Source: Lachnospiraceae bacterium
Lineage (GTDB): Bacteria; Bacillota; Clostridia; Lachnospirales; Lachnospiraceae
Length of the DNA: 45,287 nt
Direction: 5' to 3'
NCBI GenBank assembly: GCA_022799355.1
Contig: JAAWOG010000025.1
Coordinates: 1-45,287, forward strand
Part shown: piece after piece, positions 1-8,339 of the stretch
Numbering within the stretch: the stretch's first letter is position 1
How the letters are laid out: each line of letters opens with the position of its first letter
Translations under genes and position numbers: made by a program
The notes under the pieces: generated by a model
Seen by the model: only the letters and a program-made list of their open reading frames with translations
Databases searched by the model: none
What the model was told of the DNA's origin: nothing

Positions 1-55
1 TCAAGTCGCCTTCGGCGAGGGGCAGATTCTTTTGGCTCAATTTACATGTTTTCAC

Positions 56-80
56 GGACTTTGCAGTAAATGCAAAGTCC
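56..80. terminator. Hairpin 3' of the PBP gene
   Basis: A perfect 10-bp inverted repeat (GGACTTTGCA / TGCAAAGTCC, 5-nt loop) lies about 50 nt beyond the stop of the minus-strand PBP gene. No clear T-run follows on the minus strand, so it may be a weak or Rho-independent-like terminator, or only a 3' stabilising hairpin. A smaller hairpin (tcgcc-ttc-ggcga) lies near positions 6-18. Confidence 0.4.
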
Positions 81-132
81 TGGGCTGAACTGTTACTATT
101 AAGGTTACTGTTACTGTGGTACTTGCCTGAAG

Positions 133-2949
133 TTACTGTGGTACCTGAGGTTGTTGTGGCTGCTGTGGCTGCTGCGGCTGCTGAGGTTGTTGTGGCTGCT
201 GTGGTACTTGCGGCTGCTGTTGATCCGGTGTTGTCGGTGTCGTCGGCGTTGTTGGTGCTGTCGGATCGACTACGCCGCCTTCCCCGGGCATGCCGTAGGA
301 GATACCGCCCGCTAACATTTCAAGTTTCTGCAGTTCCAACAGGCCTTCGTAACCCGGCGTCGCAAAGAACATGGCGTTGTGCTGGCAGGTAACGGAAGGC
401 GTCTGGCCCGAAACGGCTGTCGGATCTTCCGCTGCGTCCGGCTGCTGCGCGGCGCTATCACCCTCTTCTTCCGCAGGGGTTGCCAGTGTGTCAGGGTTCA
501 GTGTCAGAACGCCTGAAACCTTGAACGGACATTCCGGGCTGGCCGGCAGAGGCCCCGTCAGATAGCTGTAAGCACAGAGCGCGCCCGCGTAATGAACGTT
601 GCAGGAGGTGGTGGGCACGGTGCCCTCCGCGAAATATTCCCGTTTTAATGTGCCATCACAGAGTCCCGATACCGGCAGTTTCCCGGACTGGGAACAGACG
701 GTGGCGGTGACAAGACCTGTGGGTGTCGGGAAGGACTCATTCGGCAGTTCCGCATGAATCTCAGACATAACGATCCGCCAGAGCTTCTTCGCCAGATTTT
801 TTTCCTCGGAGCCGGAGAGCTTTGTGGATGTTAAAGTATTGTCATAGCCCGCCCAGACCGAAGAGGTATAGTAAGGAGTATATCCTGTAAACCATACATC
901 CACATAGTCGGATGTGGTTCCCGTCTTTCCGGCGATGGACATATTGCCGAAGTTGACGGAAGTACCGGTTCCGCTTGTCACAACGTCCTGCATGGCGTTT
1001 GTCAGAAGGAAGGAAGTCGTCTCTTTCATAACGCGCCTTGTCTGCTGGGTTTGTGTTTTATCAATAATGACATTGCCGTCATGATCGGTGATCTTCGTGT
1101 ACAGAATCGGTTCGTTGTAAACGCCGCCGTTGGCGATGGCAGCATAAGCGGCGGTCAGTTCCTGATTGTAGACGCCTACGGTAACGCCGCCGAGAGCCGT
1201 TGACTGCTGGATATCGGAATAGACCTCACCGTTTACCACTTTGTCGGTGACAAGGGTGGTAAAGCCGAGGCTCTGCAGATAGTCAAAGCCGAGCTGAGGT
1301 GTGATCTGCGTCAGTGTTTTTACCGCAATGATATTCAGGGAATCCCTAATACCGTCCCGGAAAGAGCAGATACCGCGGTAGCCGCTGTACCAGTTGCTGA
1401 CAGGTCTGCCGCTCTCGTAATTATATGGCTCATCCATATGCACGTCAGCCAGCGTCAGCCCTGCGCTGTCCAGCGCGGGAAGGTAGGTGGAGACTATTTT
1501 AAAAGTAGAGCCGGGCTGCCTTGCGGCGTCTGTGGCGCGGTTCAGTGTTCTGCTGGCGGTTTTTGGACCTCTGCCGCCGACCATTGCCACCACATGTCCC
1601 GTTGCCTGGTCCTGCACCACAATGGAAACCTGGGGCTGAGGAGTCAGAGTGACTTTTTCGCCGTAGACTTCATCGCCTGCCTGCATAATGGCTTCTTTAT
1701 AGAAATCAATGTCCGCATGGGCGTCTTCCATGGAAGAGTAGAGCAGCGTATAATTGCTTTTTACGGTTTCCTTGTACCATTTGAGCATCTTCTGGGCGTT
1801 GAAATTCTCCAGATCGCCGTTGGAGTGCTGGATGGTCAGTTCGTAGGCGAGTTCCCATTTGGTGTTGCTGGGGAAATTCTCTTCGTTGGTAAAGGCGTCA
1901 TCGCAGATTTTCTGAATGGCGGGATCCTGTGTGGAATAAATCTTTAAACCGCCGCTGTAAAGCAGATAATATGCGTTGTTTTCCGTATAGCCTGCATTGA
2001 CCAGATCCTCCAGTACATCATCCACAAGAGCATCCACAAAGAAGGAGTTTATGGTATCATCCTCCACTTCGAGATTGACGCTCTGGATACGGGAATAGGG
2101 ATCGTCCGCCATGGCTTCGTCGTATTCGGGCTGTTCGATAAAACCCTGCTCCAGCATATATTCCAGTACATCGCCCCGGCGCCGTCTATTGTCGTCGGGA
2201 TGGGTGATCGGGTTATATTTGGAGGGGTTCTGGGTGATAGCAGCGATTACCGCACACTCCGAGAGGGAGAGCTGGCTTACATCCTTATTAAAATAACGAA
2301 GGGATGCCGCCTGAACGCCCAGGGTGTTCTGCCCTAAATTGATCGTATTCATATAGTATTCCAGGATCTGGTCCTTTTCCATGACTTTTTCCACTTCCAG
2401 GGCAAGGTACTGTTCCTGTATTTTACGTTTCATTTTTTCCGCAAATTCTTCTTCGCTGGTCCAGCTTGTCAGCACGTTGTTTTTGATAAGCTGCTGAGTG
2501 ATTGTGCTGGCGCCCTGTGAAAAGTTGTGGGTGGTAATGCCGATAAATGCCGCACGGAAGATACCCTGAATATCAATGCCGTTGTGCTCGTAGAAACGTT
2601 CGTCCTCAATTGCGACAAAGGCGTGCGCCAGATTCTCAGGGATCTGGGACATGGCAACCGGTATTCGGTTGGAATCGGAAGATACCAGTTTTGCCGTCTG
2701 TTTTCCTTCGATATCGTAGACAAAGGTGGAAAAGCCGGAAGGTGAAACATCCAGATTTTCCGCGTCCGGTGCGGAATCAATGATGCCCTTGAATATGCCG
2801 AAACCGGCAGCAGCGCCGACGACACCGACGGATACGACGGCAGCTAACATAAGTTCCAGTACAAAGAGAGTGATTTTCTTTCCCCAGCGGCCATGAGGTG
2901 CGTTTAATTCTTTCTGCCTTTTATGGACGCCTTTTTTTCCGTAATTCAT
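133..2949 (-). CDS. Class A penicillin-binding protein (bifunctional transglycosylase/transpeptidase)
   Basis: A PBP1A-type enzyme that polymerises and cross-links peptidoglycan at the outer face of the membrane. The 938-residue product has a short cationic cytoplasmic start, one membrane anchor (about residues 27-50), a GT51 glycosyltransferase domain with EDERFYEH (115-122) and QGASTITQQ (145-153), and a transpeptidase domain. That domain carries the nucleophile motif STFK (481-484), SLN (about 537-539) and KTGT (675-678). All catalytic motifs are intact. The last 40 or so residues are a low-complexity tail of PTT and QQP repeats, which explains the repetitive DNA at 133-260. The gene is monocistronic with its own promoter (3130-3158) and a leader of about 170 nt. 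The ribosome binding site before the ATG at 2949 is weak (AGG only). Assignment to class A PBP is certain; the exact paralogue is not. Confidence 0.96.
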   Translation of the reverse strand: MNYGKKGVHKRQKELNAPHGRWGKKITLFVLELMLAAVVSVGVVGAAAGFGIFKGIIDSAPDAENLDVSPSGFSTFVYDIEGKQTAKLVSSDSNRIPVAMSQIPENLAHAFVAIEDERFYEHNGIDIQGIFRAAFIGITTHNFSQGASTITQQLIKNNVLTSWTSEEEFAEKMKRKIQEQYLALEVEKVMEKDQILEYYMNTINLGQNTLGVQAASLRYFNKDVSQLSLSECAVIAAITQNPSKYNPITHPDDNRRRRGDVLEYMLEQGFIEQPEYDEAMADDPYSRIQSVNLEVEDDTINSFFVDALVDDVLEDLVNAGYTENNAYYLLYSGGLKIYSTQDPAIQKICDDAFTNEENFPSNTKWELAYELTIQHSNGDLENFNAQKMLKWYKETVKSNYTLLYSSMEDAHADIDFYKEAIMQAGDEVYGEKVTLTPQPQVSIVVQDQATGHVVAMVGGRGPKTASRTLNRATDAARQPGSTFKIVSTYLPALDSAGLTLADVHMDEPYNYESGRPVSNWYSGYRGICSFRDGIRDSLNIIAVKTLTQITPQLGFDYLQSLGFTTLVTDKVVNGEVYSDIQQSTALGGVTVGVYNQELTAAYAAIANGGVYNEPILYTKITDHDGNVIIDKTQTQQTRRVMKETTSFLLTNAMQDVVTSGTGTSVNFGNMSIAGKTGTTSDYVDVWFTGYTPYYTSSVWAGYDNTLTSTKLSGSEEKNLAKKLWRIVMSEIHAELPNESFPTPTGLVTATVCSQSGKLPVSGLCDGTLKREYFAEGTVPTTSCNVHYAGALCAYSYLTGPLPASPECPFKVSGVLTLNPDTLATPAEEEGDSAAQQPDAAEDPTAVSGQTPSVTCQHNAMFFATPGYEGLLELQKLEMLAGGISYGMPGEGGVVDPTAPTTPTTPTTPDQQQPQVPQQPQQPQQPQQPQQPQQPQVPQ

Positions 2950-2990
2950 ATGACAAATAACCTGTGCCTTTCTGTACGAGGTGCTGCTGA

Positions 2991-3014
2991 GCGAATAACT
3001 TCGCTACGCTCAGT
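2991..3014. repeat. 24-nt direct repeat, copy 1
   Basis: This 24-nt stretch is identical to the one at 3098-3121. Each copy sits in a small hairpin: TGAGCG/CGCTCA flanks this copy. Both copies lie inside the predicted leader of the PBP mRNA. Confidence 0.75.
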
Positions 3015-3097
3015 ATTTTATATCATGATATCTCATGAATAAAATAACGGGAAACTTCTCAATCATCAGAAGCTGTGCTTCTTCTGATCAAGAAGTA

Positions 3098-3121
3098 GCG
3101 AATAACTTCGCTACGCTCAGT
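3098..3121. repeat. 24-nt direct repeat, copy 2
   Basis: Second copy, 107 nt from the first. It carries a GTAGCG/CGCTAC stem and lies just downstream of the predicted PBP transcription start. Confidence 0.75.
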
Positions 3122-3129
3122 TATTCTTC

Positions 3130-3158
3130 ATTATAATATAAACTATAAAAAATGGCAA
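3130..3158 (-). promoter_or_regulatory. Sigma-70/SigA-type promoter of the PBP gene
   Basis: On the minus strand, TTGCCA (3158-3153), a 17-bp spacer and TATAAT (3135-3130). Transcription would start near 3123, giving a leader of about 174 nt that contains both 24-nt repeats. Confidence 0.6.
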
Positions 3159-3345
3159 ATTAAGGTTTTGTGAAGGAGATGTTACCATAAACATGGGTGC
3201 TGTAACATCTTTATTACAAAATAGTGAACTGGTTATATATGCGCCTCTCATACTGATTGTGTACGATATTTTTAAATTTATGCCGTTTTTTGGAAAGAAT
3301 GTGTGAAAGAGAGGTATTCCCCGGCGGTGTTTCCAAGAAAGCGGA

Positions 3346-3374
3346 TTGATAAGGGGACGGCATTATGTTACAAT
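3346..3374 (+). promoter_or_regulatory. Promoter of the SUKH/yigZ pair
   Basis: TTGATA (3346-3351), a 17-bp spacer and TACAAT (3369-3374). The predicted transcription start near 3381 lies downstream of an in-frame upstream start at 3303. This supports translation from the ATG at 3408, which has a GGAGGA site about 8 nt before it. Confidence 0.65.
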
Positions 3375-3407
3375 CGGTATGACAGATTCGGGCAGGAGGA
3401 AATTTGT

Positions 3408-4097
3408 ATGACAATGACGGAGAAATATTTAAATATATTGAAAGAGCGTGAGCCGCAGTTGTGGGAGGGACCGTTGGAAAAATCCGGATTTACGGAACAG
3501 GATTTATCGGACATTGAGGCAGGACTCGGCTATGTCCTTCCCCTGCCGTATCGTGAATTTTTGATGGAATACAGGATGCCGGAGGATTTGACGGTGTTTG
3601 TTTCCGTATGCGGGGATTCCTTCGGCAATTCGTGGTGGGATACCTTTTCACGGGAGGAAAATGACTATGTGCCCCGCCCCGAGCATGATATCGGACCGAC
3701 CGTAGAATTTGAGTGGCATAATATAAAAGGAGAAAGCGGAGCGGAGTTTTTGGAGAACCTCAGGGAGGAACAGACGGCGGCGGAAGGGTGTCCCTGCTTT
3801 TTGGAGGCGGGCTTTTTGCAGCTTGGCAATCTGTATGGATATCTGACCTATCTGGATCTGGTAAACGGCGGCATTGTCACGATACATGAAGAGGATGTGT
3901 ATGATATGATGCTCGATGAGGGCGTGGATGGTGCAAGCAGGTCGGAGGTAAGGGAATATATGGAGTCCCGCCGGCTTTATATCTGCAGAGATTTTCATGA
4001 TTTTCTCCGGTTTGTGTGCACCGGCGATTTTCTGGATGAGGACGAGGCAAAATTTCCCACGCAGGAGGAGCTGGAGCGGGATTATTCGTATGAATGA
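3408..4097 (+). CDS. SMI1/KNR4 (SUKH) domain protein
   Basis: A 229-residue acidic protein with the SUKH pattern: LSDIEAGLGYVLPLPYREFL near the N-terminus, then a region rich in W, D and E. SUKH proteins are often immunity proteins against contact-dependent or secreted toxins, but many are solitary with unknown roles. No toxin gene is nearby. The start was set at 3408 because of the GGAGGA site and the promoter at 3346-3374. Its TGA overlaps the start of the next gene (ATGA at 4094-4097), so the two are probably translationally coupled. The family call is fairly sure; the function is not known. Confidence 0.75.
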   Translation: MTMTEKYLNILKEREPQLWEGPLEKSGFTEQDLSDIEAGLGYVLPLPYREFLMEYRMPEDLTVFVSVCGDSFGNSWWDTFSREENDYVPRPEHDIGPTVEFEWHNIKGESGAEFLENLREEQTAAEGCPCFLEAGFLQLGNLYGYLTYLDLVNGGIVTIHEEDVYDMMLDEGVDGASRSEVREYMESRRLYICRDFHDFLRFVCTGDFLDEDEAKFPTQEELERDYSYE

Positions 4098-4762
4098 AGG
4101 CGATTGAAAAGATGACGGACACGGGAGAAGGAAAAGTTACGGAATATCGGGTGTTATTGAGTGAAGGGCGGGGCGAGATCGAAGAGAAGAAGTCCCGTTT
4201 TATCTGCACGGTGCGTCCTGTCCATTCGGAGCAGGAGGCGGCGGATTTCATAGAGGAGATCAAAAAAAAATACTGGGATGCCAGGCATAACTGTTCGGCG
4301 TTTGTGCTCGGCAGCAGGCAGGAGCTGACAAGGTGCAGCGATGACGGGGAGCCCGGCGGAACGGCGGGGCGTCCGATGCTGGAGGTGCTTATCGGAGAAG
4401 GGCTCTGCGATGCGGCGGCTGTGGTGACAAGGTATTTTGGCGGTACACTCCTTGGGACAGGAGGGCTTGTGCGGGCTTACGGCGGCGCCGTAAAGGAGGC
4501 GCTGTCTGCCGCGGAGACGGGAATTATGCGCTACGGTGTGAAGATACGGATCGGCACCGATTATAACAGCGTGGGGAAGATGCAGCATCTGCTCGGGAGG
4601 CGGGGTATTGTACCGGAGGCCGAGTACGGCGAGGCAGCGATATTTACCGTGACCGTTCCGGTGGGCGAGGCGGAGGCGCTGAAAAAGGAAGTTACGGAGG
4701 CGACATGCGGAAAAGCAAGGCTGACGGAACTTGAGAAAATTTATTTCGTTGACAGGGAGTAA
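4094..4762 (+). CDS. YigZ/IMPACT family protein
   Basis: The 222-residue product matches the bacterial YigZ family (UPF0029, with a C-terminal DUF1949-like domain). Visible family hallmarks are EKKSRFI (about residues 32-38), ARHNCSAFV, SDDGEPGGTAGRPML and VTRYFGGTLLGTGGLVRAYG. The family is related to eukaryotic IMPACT, which regulates translation through GCN2; the bacterial role is not settled. The gene overlaps the SUKH gene by 4 nt. The -35 box of the following mgtE promoter lies inside its 3' end (4749-4754). Confidence 0.9.
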   Translation: MKAIEKMTDTGEGKVTEYRVLLSEGRGEIEEKKSRFICTVRPVHSEQEAADFIEEIKKKYWDARHNCSAFVLGSRQELTRCSDDGEPGGTAGRPMLEVLIGEGLCDAAAVVTRYFGGTLLGTGGLVRAYGGAVKEALSAAETGIMRYGVKIRIGTDYNSVGKMQHLLGRRGIVPEAEYGEAAIFTVTVPVGEAEALKKEVTEATCGKARLTELEKIYFVDRE

Positions 4763-4777
4763 ACCTGTCACTATAAT
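4749..4777 (+). promoter_or_regulatory. Consensus promoter of mgtE
   Basis: TTGACA (4749-4754), exactly 17 bp, then TATAAT (4772-4777). This is a perfect consensus promoter that begins inside the last codons of the upstream gene. The start near 4784 gives mgtE a leader of about 180 nt. Confidence 0.8.
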
Positions 4778-4878
4778 AGGATGGCAGGGTTCGGAACCAT
4801 GTGTTTTGTTCCCGTATACGGTATTGTTTTAAAATCCGGTAAAATAGAAGAGAGCAGTTCGGAAAGGTGGTGGTTTTT

Positions 4879-5022
4879 ATGAAGAAGAGTACGGCAAAAT
4901 GCAGCAGCGATAATCCTCTGCCTCGAAGTAGGCGCATAAAGATCACAACTGAAAAGGAGAGCTGCTATGGAAATGATACAGGAAGAAAGAACCCAGCAGG
5001 AGATGAAGCAGCTGCTGGATGA
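4879..5022 (+). CDS. Possible leader peptide of mgtE (47 codons)
   Basis: This small frame starts with ATG at 4879 behind a good ribosome binding site (AGGTGG, about 8 nt upstream). It runs 47 codons, overlapping the start of mgtE by 56 nt in another frame. The product contains DNPLPRSRRIKI, a proline/arginine core that recalls the PLPRRR-type stretch of enterobacterial MgtL, the Mg-responsive leader peptide of mgtA (comparison from memory). The mgtE start region is foldable: AGCAGC (4903-4908) inside the small frame is complementary to GCTGCT (4961-4966), directly after the AAGGAG site of mgtE. Translation through the small frame could therefore expose the mgtE start. No M-box was recognised. 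Expression is unproven. Confidence 0.4.
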   Translation: MKKSTAKCSSDNPLPRSRRIKITTEKESCYGNDTGRKNPAGDEAAAG

Positions 5023-6325
5023 AAAGCAGTACACAAGGCTCCGCCAGAGAGTTGCGGAACTCAATGATGCGGATATCGCGGCGGCAATGGAAGAGATGGA
5101 GGAGAAGGACCTTCTGAAAATGTTCCGGATTCTCCCTAAAAGCATGGCTGCCGATGTTTTTTCCTATCTGGAAGTGGAGAGCCAGCAGTTTATTATTACG
5201 TCCCTCTCCGAACGGGATGCGGCGGATATCATCGATAACCTGATGTCCGATGACGCGGCGGATCTGCTTGAGGAAATGCCGGCAAACGTGGTGAAAAAGC
5301 TGCTTGCAGGCGCAAGCCCGGATACAAGGCGGGATATCAATCACCTGCTGCGCTATCCGGAGGATTCCGCGGGCAGTATTATGACCGTGGAGTATATGGA
5401 TTTTAAGGAAGACTACACGGTGGAGGACGCCATCGCGAAGATCCGGAAGATGGGAATGGATTCGGAGACCATCAATATCTGCTATGTGCTGGATAAGAAG
5501 CGGAAACTGGTGGGAACGGTGGCGCTGCGCTATCTGCTGCTGAGTGAACCGGAGGCGATCATCGGGGAGATGATGCATGAAAATGTAATATCCCTGCAGA
5601 CGCTGATGGATCAGGAGGAAGTGGCAAGACAATTTAAAAAATACGATTTTACGTCGATGCCCGTGGTGGACAACGAGAACCGGATGGTGGGCATTATCAC
5701 CGTCGATGACGTTGTGGATATCATTGAGGAAGAGACCACGGAAGATATCGAAAAGATGGCGGCTATCGTCCCTTCGGACAAGCCGTATATGAAAACGGGT
5801 GTTATTGAAACCTGGAAAAAGAGGATGCCCTGGCTGCTCCTTCTGATGATTTCCGCCGCCTTTACCGGCAAGATCATCACATCTTTTGAGGGAGCGCTGA
5901 GCGCTTATGTGGTGCTCACCGCCTATATCCCGATGCTGATGGATACCGGAGGGAATGCGGGCGGACAGGCAAGTGTGACAATTATCCGAAGCATTTCCCT
6001 GAACGATGTTGAGTTTTCGGATCTGCCCAAGGTCATCTGGAAGGAGTTTCGGGTGGCACTGATCTGCGGTGTTACGCTGGCGGCGGCGAACTTTTGCAAG
6101 CTGCTCTGGTTTGACAGGGTTTCGATGACGGTGGCGGCTGTGGTCTGCCTGACTTTGCTGGTGACGCTGGTGGCGGCAAAGTTTATCGGCTGTGTGCTGC
6201 CCATGCTGGCAAAGAAGATCGGCTTTGATCCGGCGGTGATGGCAAGCCCGTTTATCACGACGATTGTGGATGCGGTGTCGCTTCTGACTTATTTTCAGAT
6301 CGCGGCGGCGCTGCTGGGAATATAA
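4967..6325 (+). CDS. mgtE: Magnesium transporter MgtE
   Basis: A 452-residue Mg2+ channel/transporter of the plasma membrane. It has an N-terminal superhelical MgtE_N domain (about residues 20-125), a CBS pair (about 130-250, with FTSMPVVDNENRMVGIITVDDVVDII), then a plug helix and five membrane segments from about residue 280. The pore signature PMLMDTGGNAGGQA is intact. The start ATG has AAGGAG 7 nt upstream. In this family the N and CBS domains bind Mg2+ and close the pore. The consensus promoter and the unusual leader (see 4879-5022) suggest regulation after transcription starts. Family assignment is certain. Confidence 0.96.
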   Translation: MEMIQEERTQQEMKQLLDEKQYTRLRQRVAELNDADIAAAMEEMEEKDLLKMFRILPKSMAADVFSYLEVESQQFIITSLSERDAADIIDNLMSDDAADLLEEMPANVVKKLLAGASPDTRRDINHLLRYPEDSAGSIMTVEYMDFKEDYTVEDAIAKIRKMGMDSETINICYVLDKKRKLVGTVALRYLLLSEPEAIIGEMMHENVISLQTLMDQEEVARQFKKYDFTSMPVVDNENRMVGIITVDDVVDIIEEETTEDIEKMAAIVPSDKPYMKTGVIETWKKRMPWLLLLMISAAFTGKIITSFEGALSAYVVLTAYIPMLMDTGGNAGGQASVTIIRSISLNDVEFSDLPKVIWKEFRVALICGVTLAAANFCKLLWFDRVSMTVAAVVCLTLLVTLVAAKFIGCVLPMLAKKIGFDPAVMASPFITTIVDAVSLLTYFQIAAALLGI

Positions 6326-6364
6326 TGCCCATGGAAAAATGCGGTACTAAAACAGGAGAATATA

Positions 6365-8191
6365 ATGAAAAGAGAAAATGTAAGAAACATAGCGATCATA
6401 GCCCATGTAGACCATGGTAAAACGACTTTGGTGGATGAGCTTTTAAAGCAGAGCGGTACTTTTCAGGAACATCAGGCGGTGGCGGAACGGGTTATGGATT
6501 CCGGCGATATCGAGAGGGAGAGAGGGATCACGATTCTCTCCAAGAATACCGCCATCACCTATAAAGATACGAAAATCAATATCATCGATACGCCGGGACA
6601 TGCGGACTTCGGCGGCGAGGTGGAGCGCGTCCTCAAAATGGTAAACGGCGTTGTGCTGGTGGTGGATGCTTTTGAGGGCCCCATGCCCCAGACAAAGTTT
6701 GTGCTGAAAAAGGCGCTGGAACTGGATCTTGCGGTGATCGTCTGCATCAATAAGATCGACAGGCCGGAGGCAAGGCCGGTGGAGGTGGAGGATGAGGTGC
6801 TGGAGCTGCTTCTGGAACTGGAAGCAAGCGATGAACAGCTTGACTGCCCCTTTGTCTATGCATCCGCCAAAAACGGCAGCGCCACCAGGCAGCTTACCGT
6901 AAAAAATAAAGATATGACGCCGCTGTTTGATACGATTCTGGAATATATCCCCGCGCCCGAGGGTGATCCCGATGCGGGGACGCAGGTGCTGATCAGCACC
7001 ATCGATTACAATGAGTATGTGGGGCGTATCGGCGTCGGCAAGGTGGATAACGGCGTGGTGAAGGTGAATCAGGAGGTTGTGATCGTCAACCACCATGAGC
7101 CGGACAAGCAGAAAAAGGTGAAGGTTAGCAAACTGTATGAGTTTGACGGGTTAAACAAGGTGGAGGTGAAGGAGGCGGGAATCGGTTCCATCGTGGCGAT
7201 TTCCGGCATCGCGGATATCCATATCGGCGATACGCTCTGTTCTCCTGAGCATCCCGAACCGATTCCCTTCCAGAAGATATCGGAGCCCACTATCGCCATG
7301 GATTTTATTGTCAACGATTCCCCTCTTGCAGGACAGGAAGGAAAGTATGTGACAAGCCGCCATATCAGGGACAGGCTGTTTAAGGAACTCAATACGGATG
7401 TCTCTCTGCGGGTGGAGGAGACGGAGAATACGGATGTGTTCCGGGTTTCCGGCAGGGGCGAGCTGCATCTGTCGGTGCTGATCGAGAATATGCGCCGTGA
7501 GGGCTATGAGTTTGCGGTCAGCAAGGCGGAAGTTATCTATAAGAAAGATGAAAACGGTAAACTTCTTGAGCCCATGGAGTCGGTTTTTGTGGATGTGCCG
7601 GAGGAATTTTCAGGCGTTGTGATAGAGAAGCTGAGCCTCAGAAAGGGCGAGCTGCAGAATATGGGCAGGGCTTCCGGGGGCTATACCAGACTGGAATTTT
7701 CCATGCCTTCGAGAGGATTGATCGGCTATCGCGGCGATTTTCTGACGGACACCAAGGGTAATGGGATTATGAATACCCAGTTTGACGGCTACGGTCCCTA
7801 CAAGGGAGATATCCAGTACCGCAAGCAGGGTTCCCTGATCGCTTTTGAGGCGGGGGAGGCTATCACCTACGGACTGTTTAACGCGCAGGAGAGAGGCGCG
7901 CTGTTTATCGGACCGGGCGAGAAGGTGTATGCCGGCATGGTGATCGGACAGACCGGCAGGGCGGAGGACATTGAGGTCAATGTCTGCAAGACAAAACATC
8001 TGACCAATACCCGTTCTTCCAGCGCGGACGAAGCGCTGCGCCTTGTGCCGAAAAAGATTATGAGTTTAGAGCAGTCGCTTGATTTTATCGATACGGATGA
8101 ACTGCTGGAAGTGACGCCGAAGACGCTGCGGATCAGGAAGAAGATCCTGGATCCCACGATGCGCAAGCGGGCGGCGATGAAGAAGGGATAA
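6365..8191 (+). CDS. typA: Translational GTPase TypA/BipA
   Basis: A 608-residue ribosome-binding GTPase of the EF-G class, involved in ribosome assembly and stress adaptation. G motifs are visible: AHVDHGKTT (G1, about residues 14-22), RGITI (G2), DTPGHADFGGEVERV (G3), NKIDRP (G4) and SAKNG (G5). They are followed by domain II, the EF-G-like domains III and V (SRGLIGYRGDFLTDTKG) and the TypA-specific C-terminal domain (NVCKTKHLTNTRSS). Length is typical. The gene is 39 nt after mgtE with no clear promoter between, so it may be cotranscribed, and it ends before a strong hairpin at 8265-8306. Confidence 0.97.
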   Translation: MKRENVRNIAIIAHVDHGKTTLVDELLKQSGTFQEHQAVAERVMDSGDIERERGITILSKNTAITYKDTKINIIDTPGHADFGGEVERVLKMVNGVVLVVDAFEGPMPQTKFVLKKALELDLAVIVCINKIDRPEARPVEVEDEVLELLLELEASDEQLDCPFVYASAKNGSATRQLTVKNKDMTPLFDTILEYIPAPEGDPDAGTQVLISTIDYNEYVGRIGVGKVDNGVVKVNQEVVIVNHHEPDKQKKVKVSKLYEFDGLNKVEVKEAGIGSIVAISGIADIHIGDTLCSPEHPEPIPFQKISEPTIAMDFIVNDSPLAGQEGKYVTSRHIRDRLFKELNTDVSLRVEETENTDVFRVSGRGELHLSVLIENMRREGYEFAVSKAEVIYKKDENGKLLEPMESVFVDVPEEFSGVVIEKLSLRKGELQNMGRASGGYTRLEFSMPSRGLIGYRGDFLTDTKGNGIMNTQFDGYGPYKGDIQYRKQGSLIAFEAGEAITYGLFNAQERGALFIGPGEKVYAGMVIGQTGRAEDIEVNVCKTKHLTNTRSSSADEALRLVPKKIMSLEQSLDFIDTDELLEVTPKTLRIRKKILDPTMRKRAAMKKG

Positions 8192-8264
8192 GTATACAAA
8201 GGGAAGTGATATCATGAGAAATACTCCCTTTTCGGGAAGGTGCTCCCCAAAATTTAAGCTGAGA

Positions 8265-8306
8265 ATTGAAAAAGGTTATCCGTTTGATCGGATAGCCTTT
8301 TTCAAT
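8265..8306. terminator. Terminator after typA, possibly bidirectional
   Basis: An 18-bp inverted repeat with one G-U pair and a 6-nt loop (TTTGAT). The arms end in T-rich or A-rich sequence, so it could work in both directions: for typA, and for the gene remnant or thioesterase transcript from the other side. Confidence 0.85.
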
Positions 8307-8339
8307 TAATCTGACTTATCTTATCTATCATTAATTTTT

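Larger units (their letters stand above)
2950..3407. other. Intergenic region with divergent promoters and repeats
   Basis: This gap holds the PBP promoter and leader on the minus strand and the SUKH-gene promoter on the plus strand. It also holds two copies of a 24-nt repeat, a 12-bp palindrome (ATATCATGATAT, 3020-3031), a hairpin at 3064-3089 (ATCAGAAG / CTTCTGAT) and another at 3177-3210 (AGATGTTAC / GTAACATCT). No convincing gene was seen in it. Confidence 0.7.

Noticed and set aside
133-260. CRISPR-like or tandem repeat array at the start of the window
   Set aside because: The short 9-nt periodicity codes for QQP/PTT repeats of the PBP; there are no spacers.
123-392. Ala/Val-rich plus-strand frame at the window start
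   Set aside because: It is the antisense of the Pro/Gln repeats of the PBP tail.
3303-3407. N-terminal extension of the SUKH protein from an upstream start
   Set aside because: The predicted promoter lies inside it, and the downstream ATG has a good ribosome binding site; the extra residues do not look like protein.
4784-4966. M-box (ykoK) Mg riboswitch in the mgtE leader
   Set aside because: The leader is about the right length, but I could not find the conserved M-box segments (for example the GGTGAGGCTCCT-like start). A leader peptide fits better. A covariance-model search would decide.
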